From the NCBI GenBank assembly GCA_000310025.1, contig FN649728.1, positions 3,949,897 to 4,013,896 on the forward strand: a DNA stretch of 64,000 bases, in the 5' to 3' direction. This document shows positions 45,101 to 54,754 of this stretch, in pieces; within the stretch, counting starts at the first letter, position 1; each line of letters starts with the position of its first letter. The notes under the pieces were generated by a model, which had not been told where the DNA came from, did not search any database, and saw only the letters and a list, made by a program, of their open reading frames with translations. This stretch comes from Ectocarpus siliculosus (taxonomy: Eukaryota > Sar > Phaeophyceae > Ectocarpales > Ectocarpaceae). Made by a program: the position numbers and the translations under genes.

Positions 45101-45878
45101 GCAGCGTCGGCCTCTTTCTAACGAAACGGTTCGAAAATCCACCGCCCGCAAGAGTCAGGACCTCTACCACGTCACATCTTCGAGCCAAGCAACCCTTGGT
45201 ATCACGACGAGGTCTTGCACCCGGCGGTAGCATGCTCGTATGAAACGGTACGAAATCCGCCGTCCCCAAGAGCCAGTACCTCTATCCACCCCACCACCCC
45301 TTCGGTCTCACGACCAGATCTTGCACCCACCGGTAGCATGCCCGTACGGAACGATACCAAATACGCCGCCCCCAGGAGCCAGAGATCTCGATGTCACCAC
45401 TGCTAAACGTAAGCAACCCTTGGCTTCACGACCCACCGGGAGCGTGCTCGTACGAAACGGTACGAAATCCACCGCCCTCCAAGAGCCAGAACGTCCACTT
45501 ATCCCGCCGTCCATCCCTTGGGTCTCACGAATCGAAACAGGTGTGGCACGATAAGGCGAAGGAGAAAGCGGTGTCGTACGACAGGGCGGACTGGAGGGTT
45601 TTCGAAGCCGCGAATGACTTTCTCGACCTCCGCCTGTGGACGGTGAGCCTGCTGTTATTGCCCCTGTATTCCGGACGCCTCGGCTGACCGCGGCCCTGCG
45701 TGTGTATGTTTTTTTGCTGTTGCATCATCCGCGCTAATCAGTGTGTGTTGGCGTCTGCTCTTTATTCTGTCCTCTGAAGGACCTCGTATTTGCTAGGAAC
45801 GCAGACCCTTATTGCAGATATTGGGCCAACCACTTGGTGTTGTCCATCCCAGGAACAGGAGGGCGGGGAGCCCTGTAG
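39543..45878 (+). CDS. Sulfotransferase (carbohydrate sulfotransferase type), 5' end missing
   Basis: Nine exons with consistent phases: 39543-39628, 40374-40501, 40938-41055, 42296-42452, 43048-43187, 43830-43976, 44413-44580, 45541-45642, 45780-45878 (stop TAG). Together they encode about 380 residues. The PAPS 5'-phosphosulfate loop is FFSHIHKTSGTSLRHV (exon 2). The 3'-phosphate site is LITIRNPLLHKASIFF (exon 4). GVTERMEESLCLLF (exon 7) matches the conserved late motif of Golgi sulfotransferases. These enzymes move sulfate from PAPS to sugars, in brown algae plausibly cell-wall fucans. No membrane anchor is seen because the N-terminus is absent, probably in the gap upstream. Acceptor 40373 has a weak pyrimidine tract and is the least certain border. 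Confidence 0.8.
42066..42122 (+). repeat. (GACA)n microsatellite in a sulfotransferase intron
   Basis: GA-rich then GACA units between exons 3 and 4. Related GA/GACA tracts occur at 44750-44860 (between exons 7 and 8) and 51806-51935. Confidence 0.9.
43200..43400 (+). repeat. 81-bp tandem duplication in a sulfotransferase intron
   Basis: Two units starting near 43231 and 43312 share GGGTATGCTGGTTCTGC and the following CGTTTTTTCCACGGATCTCG with only a few differences, just after exon 5. Confidence 0.85.
44750..44860 (+). repeat. (GACA)n and (GA)n microsatellite
   Basis: Interrupted GACA and GA units in the intron between exons 7 and 8 of the sulfotransferase gene. Confidence 0.9.
45117..45540 (+). 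repeat. Four tandem repeats of about 106-120 bp abutting a sulfotransferase exon
   Basis: Diverged units start near 45117, 45237, 45343 and 45449, each beginning with a GTACGAAACGGTACGAAAT-like segment, then AAGAGCCAG and CTTGG-TCACGA. The last unit ends exactly at the acceptor of the exon at 45541, so the splice site sits in repeat-derived sequence. Confidence 0.8.
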
Positions 45879-46756
45879 TCCACAGCGTACGCAATAGACT
45901 CAAGAGTTAATTTATTCCCCCCTCCCCCCAACGATCCCGAGGTCACAGTAACACTGGGGACAGAAGCAGTGCCCAGTCCCCACGATCCTCAGTGAGAATC
46001 CAATGCTCGGTGCCCGGAAAATATTTTTGTTGTTGTTGCCCTGTACATGTATTGTACCAAAGGGTGCAAAGACCGACGTTCAGAAAAATAAGATGACAAC
46101 AGAAAAAATAATACCATTTCCTAATCCGCGGACTCGTCCAACTGCAGGCGCGGGAAAGGTTGAAAGGCGCGGGAGATGAGGAACGCGCGAGGCTAGGCGA
46201 TCACTGTTTCCAAGTCCTCGCTGGAACGGGCGGTAGCGGTGGCGAGTAAGCGATGCCCCAGAACCGGTTGCGTGTCTTATGGGTGCGTAAGTTCCAACGG
46301 ATTTTTCCCAAGGTCGGGTATGAGGAGCTTGGGTTGTCTCTCCCAGGGTCATTTGCCTTGTTGTCTGTACCGTGTTGTTTATTGGCATAGCTCTCTCAGG
46401 CGCCAAGAAGCGTTGTCGTTCTAGCATATGGGGCGCTTAAGTTCGTTTCTTTATATTGTTGTTATTGTTGCTGGTGCGCGGTTGTTGTCTATTCTCCCCC
46501 TACTCCCAAGCGTCTGGCTTGATGTCGACCGCCCTCCGACCTGAACGCCAGGCGATAGTCGGAGGGATGAGGTGTGTCGGTGACGCTCCGAGTAATTGGG
46601 TTTATTGCAGTAGTGTATACGGGGTTTTGTTGCTTGGTGTTTTCGTCCCCCTTTAACTGATACGGTACCCTGGTGTGAAACCCAGCCCTTTCCACTGTGG
46701 TTCGTTGCCTTTGGTTGACATGGCGCTCTCTACCGTGGAACTCCGCCATGAAGACG
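45879..46756. other. Non-coding stretch after the sulfotransferase gene
   Basis: Probably 3' UTR and intergenic DNA. No gene or known element was seen. Confidence 0.4.
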
Positions 46757-46938
46757 TACCGTAGATGACGGAAGATACCGCACCCTCGACTGGTTTTCAA
46801 AAGCCCGATTGCTGCACAGCACAAGTGTCGGCGTTGGAACCGTCTCGTCGAGCGTTTTTTTCGAAAACGCATCGTTTCACTCCGTGGAGTAGTCGCAATT
46901 CGATCGAGGGTGTGTGTTTTCTTGCGTCACCTACGGTA
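46757..46938. mobile_element. MITE family copy 3
   Basis: Ends TACCGTAGATGACGGAAGAT and ATCTT-type complement GTTTTCTTGCGTCACCTACGGTA (split here by mismatches). At 182 bp it is the shortest of the four copies. It lies between TA dinucleotides. Confidence 0.8.
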
Positions 46939-48778
46939 TTTGTCCCTTTGTCGGCGCTGATGCCCCTTCCGTTTGGCTGGTGCCGCCGTTTTCGTTCAAA
47001 TGTTGGTACTTTCATCCTAGCCTATTGTTTGTTATATTTGGGGCTGGGCGTTGTGTGTTGCTAGCGCTGTTCGGCGGCTTTCCAGGTCCAGATTGCTTCT
47101 TCTTTTTTTTTCTGACTTGCGATGCCGGTGGCCACCCCCAAAAACCAAAGTCGAAGCAGGCCCGGTTTCATGTAGATATCGTCCCCCTTCTTTGGTTTGG
47201 TCATAGTATGGAGCCCGCAGCTTGCCCTTCCCTGTTTCATCTCACGCGTAACATAATTCTCCCCGTAACGGGTATTCGGTATCTCGGTTTGTGCTGTAGT
47301 GGATGTGGTTTGGCGTCCGCCGCTTCTTTGGTATTGGTTGGTTGGTGGTGGTGTGCTTGCAGGGAACCGGAGGGGGGGAGGGGGGGGGGTGCGTTTCGAC
47401 GGGAACAGATGATGTGGTGGCCATCACGATGCTGTAAATGTCCAGCGCGATTTAGGCTTTGCGCCGAACCGGCCGAGAGGTGTCTTGCCACGCGGATGGT
47501 GTCTTTCGAGAACATTATTACCAGGCGCGCGTTTCAGATGGGAGTAGGCGCTGGGTAAATACGTGGTGGTCGTCGTCGTCGTCGTTGTTGTCGTCTTGAC
47601 ATCTTGATACTGAACATTGTTGCATTCTGCCTTTAAAATAAGTCGTGAAGTAATTTTAGATATGTTGGAGACTTTTTGGGCAGGCTGCATGTCCAACCTC
47701 ATCTTTTTTTTTTGCTTGCCTTCAAAAAGTGCCGCCTTGTTGCTGGTGACCCAGGGGATTCGTTTCTCGGTCGAATTGGTCCTTCGTCGGCAACGCGTGT
47801 TGCGCTATTATTCTAGTGGCGGGGTTAACCCCCCTTTTTCTTGTGTGTGTCTTCGGTCCGTTGCTGTGTGGCTTTCTGTCCCGCCTAGATGGGGAACTTC
47901 CGTCTGTACATGTTCTTGATGTGACATCTTTTTACGGGTTCCTTGGCGGCTTGTCTCTTTTGGGGGTGGGGGGGTGCTGGTGCCAGTTGCTTTTTGTCGA
48001 CCGTGCTTCCTTGTCCTGCAGGGTGGCATATGTTCATGTAATATACTCGTTTTGTGTGCCTGTTCAACGTGCACCGATTTTTTCTCTCTCCGGGCATGCG
48101 GCCAGGGCGGCGGTGTCTTAGTCGCAGTCCATTTTGTGTCGGGAGAGGTCCACGTTGAAGCAGTCGTTGCGGTTGCCAAGAGTGAGGTGAGATTACACAT
48201 TTCGTCGTGACACCACCACCTCCCCAAGGTGTCGTCACCCCAATCGTTGTGTCCACTTAGGACTTGAGACCTTCCCCTTTGATCACACGGTGCTGTGTAC
48301 CCTCTTGTTGTACATGTTTGTATTCGACATCTATCTGTGACCCCGCTTCGTGCATGTGACCCTGCTACTATATCAGGCGTGAATATCGTCTCCCTCAGCA
48401 AGCCACGAGCCAAAAAGGGGATCGATACAAAGTGCCCACCGCCCCTGCCCAACAAGCGAGGCCCAATTCAGCAAGCAAAACAATCGAGAAATCAAGACAT
48501 AAAAACACTCGCGTGATCCTATCTACCCTTGTCCCCCTACTACATATGCACAGGCCGGGGTGTATTCAATGCCTGGTTTGCGCCCGACCATGCCACTTCC
48601 CCCCTCCCAGACGCAGAATCCCCACAAACGTGTACTGTAGGAAAACAAAACAAACTTCCTCCCTGACTGCGAAGACTTCACAATGCACCGACCACACTGC
48701 TGGGTGTACCTTGAACGGGCATTATTTCAGTGATGGTATGTATGTATATGTTGTAAGTACGTTTCCTCCTCTACCCAC
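46939..48778. other. Non-coding stretch, one doubtful exon
   Basis: A plus-strand frame from about 48378 to 48516 (VNIVSLSKPRAKKGIDTK, then a stop) follows an acceptor-like TACTATATCAG. It has coding-like composition but no partner. Nothing else was recognised. Confidence 0.25.
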
Positions 48779-49260
48779 AGATAGAAACACGTGATACTTA
48801 TTCAACCGTTTTTCGAGCAGCTCCTGCGACCCGGCAGTAGGATGGTGTGCAAGATATAACTTTTCTTCCTCGCAGAACGCGAACGCAACACATCCCTTTC
48901 ACTACAGCAATGGCACTAACTATCTCGAACGGGCTGTTGTCTGCGAGTGACAATATGTGTTTGTTCACAAATACACCTCTCATCTCTATCCATCCGTAGA
49001 TAGAAACCCGTGATGACATTTACGCTTTTTCGAGTCACAGCTCCAACGACCCGGTCATAGGATGTCGTCTCGGGCGACGAAACGTTCTTCCTCACAGCCT
49101 GCGAAGAGTTCAAAACACGCCCCTTTCGCCTGTGGCACTATCTCGAACGGGTTGTATGTCCCTGTTCTAAACACATTTTCATCTCTATTTTTAGATAGAA
49201 ATCCGTGATGACTTTTGAGTAGCGTCGGTCGAGTCACAGCTCCTGCGACCCGGCCGCAGG
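48779..49260. repeat. Triplicated segment of about 200 bp at the 3' end of a gene
   Basis: Three diverged copies begin with AGATAGAAA(C/T)(A/C)CGTGATGA near 48779, 49000 and 49191. Each contains CGAGTCACAGCTCC(T/A)(G/A)CGACCCGG, followed in the first two by a C(T/G)TTCTTCCTC(G/A)CAG segment. The third copy includes the last codons and stop of the minus-strand ORF ending at 49234, so the gene's 3' end has been copied in tandem. Confidence 0.75.
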
Positions 49261-51705
49261 ACGGACCCCAAAGACTTGAGGCACGATCTGCAGGAGCTCG
49301 CCCGCAGTGTACTCCTTCCCCATCCTGACCATATCCGGTCCGGACCCGTATCTCGCCTGCGATCGGCACTCGCTGACGGGGCGGGCGGCTGTAGTGACGT
49401 CACCAAAACCGTCATCTGCTCGTTGTGCTTCTTCTTCTTGTTCTGTCGCTTGGACGAAGGCATCTCTTTGTTCTTGCTGCTGCCCCAGGCGGTGTTCGGC
49501 CTGCCGGATGGCCTGCCGAAAGGACGCCCAGTACTGTTGACGCTCGGCGTCGTCGTCGTCGAGGCGGGCGCCGTCCGTTGTGCCGGCCCAAAGCGCCAAC
49601 GAGCGCGGGTAGTCTGTCACCTGCTCCGCGATGGGGGGTGGTTGGGCAGGTTGCGCTTCGGGGGCAACGGTGTTGAGGTTCAGCGGGATTTCTGAAAGCA
49701 AGTTCAAAATTGTCCTCTTTTCAGGTACGAGGAGCTGTTCGGTTCGTCGCCGTTTCCCATATACATAGATCAAGACGACAAGAAGTCGCAGGTTGGGCCA
49801 AAATGCGGAAAAGAAAAAAATAGCGGAAACCTGCAGGTGACATGGAGACAGTGTGCGACGCGGTCGCTTGTTCTGTCAGGAGATGTTGTCTCCACGAAGT
49901 ATTTCCCTCATCGGCAATGTCGATGCTGTGTCTTGTACAAGTACATAGTAACCACACGTTTGACGTTACAAACGACGTCGATGCCGTAGTCGAGAGGGAT
50001 GCCATACATCGGTAGGTGTCGGGCAGGAAAGTCGTCAATTTACCTTGGTTCCGTCCTCTTTGGTGTAGAGCACGGGACTCTCAATCAAGCCCCCGGGAGC
50101 CCAAACGCCTGTTACCAACAAGAACGCCGCGCTTTCGAGATCGCTCTTGCCTTCAACGCTCGCTTGATGTCTGGGTGGCGGGACGAAACACGATTGGAAA
50201 CGACAGCAACATGCATCGGAGTGCCTTGATTTTGGTTCGTGAGTTGTCCACGAGAAACGTCGAACCACCACCACCACCTCCACCACCACCACCGACACCT
50301 CGGGTGTGTCTCATCTGTGTCGTGGACACCCCAAGCAGCTACTAAATAGCTGCGATCGTTAGTTCCCTTTTCGTATGAGAAGATATTTGAAACCATCTCT
50401 GCGCACCCCCCTAGTCACATGATTTTATTATAGTGAGTTTTTTTGCACGGGGGTACAATTGCTATTGTGCTTGAATCGACCTTGCGAGAGTCCGGACGAA
50501 CCGTCCCGTTTCCTCGGCGGTCAAGTCCACCAGACCCGTGTCGGGTGTCATGCTCAGAAACCGGGGCTCCATCAGCAAAGCGTTCAAAACCTAAAATGCA
50601 AAGAATGCAGAGCAGGGAAAACCACCCACTAGGGAGTAAGAACGATGCTGAGGCTCGCCACTCTCCGCCTCTACCCTGTAGAAAAAGCGTGGAAAGGTAC
50701 CGCCAAACATGGATCAAACGCAGATTTTTGGGTACGGTCCTCGCTGCAGAAGAACTGTTTGGGGGCGACAGGTCATCATGGTACTGCTGTCTGAAAAGTT
50801 TGCACTCTGCCAAGGCGAGAGGTGGGTGGTTCCTTAGGGAACATTACCGCCTGCAACGATCGCACGCCAAATACAAGCAGGTGGGGGAAAACTTACGCAC
50901 AGTACACAAACAGAGGTTCTAACAATGATGGGACGTCGGAGTGGCCAAGCCGAACTAACTGCAGCTTAATATTCTCCGTGAAAAACTCACCATCGTGGAC
51001 GATAAAATCATGAAACCAATTGCGTGTTCTGCCGGCTACTCGCCTGCCTCGAGTCGACGGCATAGATTGCGTAGATGTTGGCGTGCTCGGCGCACCCGCT
51101 TGGAACAACGACGGGATTGACCAGGGGAGGTCCAGGCTCCTCCACGTACTCTCGCCAGCCCTGTCAATAGTTTTTTTTTTGTTCAGGGGGTGTTGGAGGG
51201 GTTGTAGCGAGACAGTAGCAATACCTTGGGTGAGTAGAAAGGGCCAAGTACCCTTTTCTGTCTGTGCCTGTGTCTGTGTCTGTGTGTCTGTCTGTCTGTC
51301 TGCCTGCCTGTCTGCCTGTCTAACTGACTCTGTCACCTCTCTCTGTGTGCCTCTCTCTTTGCACCTCTCTGATTCTCTTTGTGCGTCTCTGTGTCTTGCC
51401 GCCATCCCATCTTACGAATCTGCATCTAAGTTGCAACACAGATGGCAGGCACCCAACTTGCCTCCCCTCCTTCTCATGCGTTCTCGACAATTCCGCCGGC
51501 TCTGCTACACACATCGATTCAAAAGTGGGTACTACGTGTAGAGAGGAGGGTCGTCAGGTAGTTGCCAGTCACAATCAGTTGCGCTGGCGTCAGACAGACC
51601 TTCTGCTTTACGTCAAGGAACGCCTTGTATCCCTTCACGAGCGCGTTTCCCACAAAGAGCGCTTTGCTCTCGTCTTCCCGGCCGGCGTGGTAGTCTAGCC
51701 AGTGA
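49234..51705 (-). CDS. Unrecognised multi-exon gene, 5' end in the gap
   Basis: Exons in transcript order: 51705-51600 (from the gap; WLDYHAGREDESKALFVG...), 51160-51044 (GWREYVEEPGPPLVNPV... ending YAVDSRQ), 50590-50481 (VLNALLMEPRFLSM..., GRFVRTLA), about 50140-50044 (AAFLLVTGVWAPGGLI..., KEDGTK) and about 49773-49234. Phases agree across the first three. The second exon would use a GC donor (CAG/GCGAGT). The last exon holds a proline/glutamine stretch, then an acidic and glutamine-rich helical part (DDDDAERQQYWASF), and stops at 49234. No domain is recognised. The borders of the last two exons are uncertain, and the phase between them does not yet fit. Confidence 0.5.
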
Positions 51706-51805
51706 NNNNNNNNNNNNNNNNNNNNNNNNNNNNNNNNNNNNNNNNNNNNNNNNNNNNNNNNNNNNNNNNNNNNNNNNNNNNNNNNNNNNNNNNNNNNNNN
51801 NNNNN
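51706..51805. other. Assembly gap (100 N) next to a GA/GACA microsatellite
   Basis: Exactly 100 N. The right side (51806-51935) is (GA)n then (GACA)n. The gap cuts an exon of the gene on the minus strand. Confidence 1.
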
Positions 51806-51876
<71 letters not shown>

Positions 51877-52528
51877 CAGACAGACAGGCAGACAGACAGA
51901 CAGACAGACAGACAGGCAGACAGACAGGCAGAACCGGCCCGACAACATTCTATTGTTCTCGAAAAAAAAGAAACTAGGCAAATGCTGTAGGCCAGAAACA
52001 CAGCAGCAGTTCCTTCCGCAGTGGACCCTGCACTCTACCACAGGCATAGTCTATTTAGTATCCCGTTCTAGAAGAGCAAGAAATTGAGCTTCAACCCGAT
52101 GTAAACTACTGCTGTAAAAGCATGTACTGCTGTAGTACTACGTATAATGTAAGTACTACGTAGAATTTTCTCCAGAAAAAGGCAAGTGACAGCAGTTGCT
52201 TGGGGGCCACGGGCCGGCTCTGTATGTAGGATCCTGTCCTCATGTCTGGCAGAGTAACGAAAAATTCAACGAGCGGTGAAACATGTAGACTGTTATTGTG
52301 CTGAATGTACAAATGCATGCGTGCAGTTGGAGAGCATGCCCGATGAAAGCAAAAAATACTACTGGTACTACTACTGCTGTACCTGGCATTGTAGAAGAAC
52401 GTTGAAGTTTTGTTAGTTTTACCGGCTCGAGTGTTTTACCGGCTCGAGTTGTTTCAGTTGATGAGCCCCAACCAAGTCGTAGTATGTTTCGCGCGTAGCG
52501 TTGTGGCGAGTTCTAGCTCAAACACTTA

Positions 52529-52843
52529 CCTGCAAGCCCCCGCTGACCCCCACAAGGCGATACGTCGTGTCCGTGTCCGGTGTTGTTGTTGCTGCTCGTG
52601 CCGACGGCGAAAGAAGCACGGTCCAAGCGAAAACGCAACAGATGTTTGTGACTGCTGTACACAGCGGAGGCTTCAACTGCCTTGGCAACCCCATTGATCT
52701 CGTTGCCCGCCACACCGCGCCGTGAAACGTCTTCCTTCGACAGCAGTAGTAGGTAAACCGATGGATACTTCTTCCTGCCCGGATCGTGGTGGCGTGGCGG
52801 GGCCGTGATTGTCGACCCTTCGATGACGTCACGCGAGGCATTC
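52529..52843 (-). CDS. Probable internal exon, unrecognised
   Basis: One frame is open through RDVIEGSTITAPPRHHDPG, SVYLLLLSKEDVSRRGVAG and NEINGVAKAVEASAVYSS. It ends at a strong donor (GCTTGCAG/GTAAGTG) at 52529. The upstream border, near an ACAG at about 52843, is close to a small palindromic element. Strand and position suggest it belongs to the gene at 49234-51705, but a connecting exon was not found. Confidence 0.4.
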
Positions 52844-52853
52844 TCCTGTATGT

Positions 52854-52940
52854 AGATCTACGGAGATCTGCAAGAAGACTTGGCGGCTTGGCGGTGACTG
52901 GCTCAGGGCCCCAGTCTTTCTTGTAGATCTCCGTAGATTT
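52854..52940. mobile_element. Small palindromic element (87 bp)
   Basis: The left arm AGATCTACGGAGATCTGCAAGAAGACT (given as positions 52854-52880) and right arm 52913-52940 are inverted copies with about three differences around a 32-bp centre. Each arm is itself near-palindromic (AGATCTACGGAGATCT). A tiny MITE or hairpin. Confidence 0.65.
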
Positions 52941-52973
52941 GGGAGGATGCCCGCGGTAGCGCTCTTGCTCGCC

Positions 52974-53426
52974 CTACTCTCTTGTTGTCTCATTCCACCT
53001 CAAACCAGGGAAGACACCACGCGAAGGCGAGGGGGCAGTAGGTTGAGCAAGAGCGAGATTCCGGGGTAGGTCAACAAACTGGTTAGGTAAGTTTTGAGAG
53101 AGTAACCAACTTCCGTGCTGTGAACATATGACTACTGCTGTATACTGCTTGGTGCTGCTGTCGTTTTTGCTGCTGCCAGGTGTACCACTTGAGAGTGATT
53201 GACGCCCGCTGGGAGTAGTACAGAGCCTACGCGTCCCTGTGGGCCTCCGGTTTGGGCGAAACCCCATAGGTACAGCAGTAGGTGAATATTGAAGCTTGCT
53301 CAATTCTTTCATAGCGTAGGAGACGCGGAGGAACCCTTCGCGTGAAAAAAGTAAGGCCAGAAGGCCAGTACACAGCAGGAGAGCTACATGTAATGCAACA
53401 TTGCACCACAGTAGGTGTCCCGACAT
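52974..53426 (-). CDS. Possible N-terminal membrane exon, unrecognised
   Basis: A 150-residue frame. Its N-terminus has a strong hydrophobic segment (VALHVALLLCTGLLALLF) followed by a basic, helical stretch (SYAMKELSKLQYS), as in a signal-anchor. The rest is low in sense and probably intron. It could be the first exon of the gene continuing at 52843 and 51705. No supporting homology. Confidence 0.25.
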   Translation of the reverse strand: MSGHLLWCNVALHVALLLCTGLLALLFSREGFLRVSYAMKELSKLQYSPTAVPMGFRPNRRPTGTRRLCTTPSGRQSLSSGTPGSSKNDSSTKQYTAVVICSQHGSWLLSQNLPNQFVDLPRNLALAQPTAPSPSRGVFPGLRWNETTRE

Positions 53427-53435
53427 AGTGCCGGT

Positions 53436-53476
<41 letters not shown>

Positions 53477-54310
53477 CTTCACACGAATCTCGTGTCAGTT
53501 GCTAATCCCAAAATCTAGCAAAGACGCGGTCCGTGGTCACAAAAACGCTAGAGCCATCAGAAGATATAAAGAACACGCAAACAAAATAGCAAGAAAAGGG
53601 TACACACGCCCGAAGAGGTACACCTGCATTCCTGCAGCACGTTTGCGTGCCCAAGAAACTGAACTACCCGTCCACACACTACATTCGACTACAGCAGCAT
53701 CCCCCCTGTCCCACACTTTACCAAACAAAAAATGAATGTTTGTCGGCTACAGCGTATAGCTGTCTGGAGTGCTGCCTGTACAGTAACACCATGGTAGGCA
53801 TGGTACAAGTTCGGGGCGCGCAACTGCTGTCTGGAGTGCTGTCAGAATGCGTCCGTGGACATACAGTATAAAAGAACAACCAACCAAAGCCATAATTGCA
53901 ATTGACAATCACCGAATCTACCCCCGATCATCTGTGTTGGACACAGTAGTGTAAATAATTGACACTGTGACTAGGAATCGTTCCACATTGAAGGGGTCTT
54001 CCACGATTAAGGTACACACTAAGGGCACCCGGGGTATCCGCGCCATCTCTGGCGCGTCTCTCTACAAAACCAGTGATATCATCACACACACCCAACACCG
54101 ATGTTCAGGAAAAAAACGGAAAATATTTGACAACACAAAATGTTCGTCCATGCGTCACGGTTCGATGTCGTCCGTGTGCCGCTGCTCCGGCGCCGCTGCT
54201 CCGGTGTCGCTGCGGCCAGTCCTAGCACGACTATACTCGACCCGCTCCGTCCGTACACGCTCTCGTTGCTGTCCTTCCCAGTAGGTTCCTCACCTTCTCC
54301 CTCGTTGCAC

Positions 54311-54462
54311 TTAGGGTTCTTCGTCTGAAAATTCTCGCGCCCAAGGGTCAACCAGCCCACTCAGCTCGTCACCACCTGTTCCCTCCTCCCCTTTGATGGC
54401 GAAGCTCCCTCTAGCAAACCGAGGGCTGTGTACATAGTGCCCGTCCACCTTTCTGATGGCGT
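54311..54462 (-). CDS. Possible last exon, unrecognised
   Basis: After an acceptor (GTGCGCGGAGGCAG) at 54463 the frame reads AIRKVDGHYVHSPRFARGSF, continues with a glycine/glutamate-rich part and ends REFSDEEP-stop. The composition is coding-like and the acidic end resembles a cytosolic tail. No upstream exon was identified. Confidence 0.3.
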
Positions 54463-54754
54463 CTGCCTCCGCGCACAAAACTGAGGTGGACATTGCTGTC
54501 TATACACCGACGGCCATGAGGCCCGCGCATCTATCTGCACTTACTGTACCTGACGCACCAGTGCCGACCCAACTCTACCACTACGCACGCCTCGCGGCGG
54601 GTGCGCCGCAGCAAGAAGGTATTGGTCCCTTGAGGGTGAGTCTAGCCATGCTCGCTAGAAAGACCCCCCCCCTCGCTATGGGCCATCCCTAAGCAAAAGC
54701 CTTGCCGAGGCGGCGAGGGGAAGAAGGAGAGAACGTGTATGTGCCCAGGCGACT

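Noticed and set aside
53437-53475. TTG run as coding valine repeat
   Set aside because: A microsatellite with no coding context.
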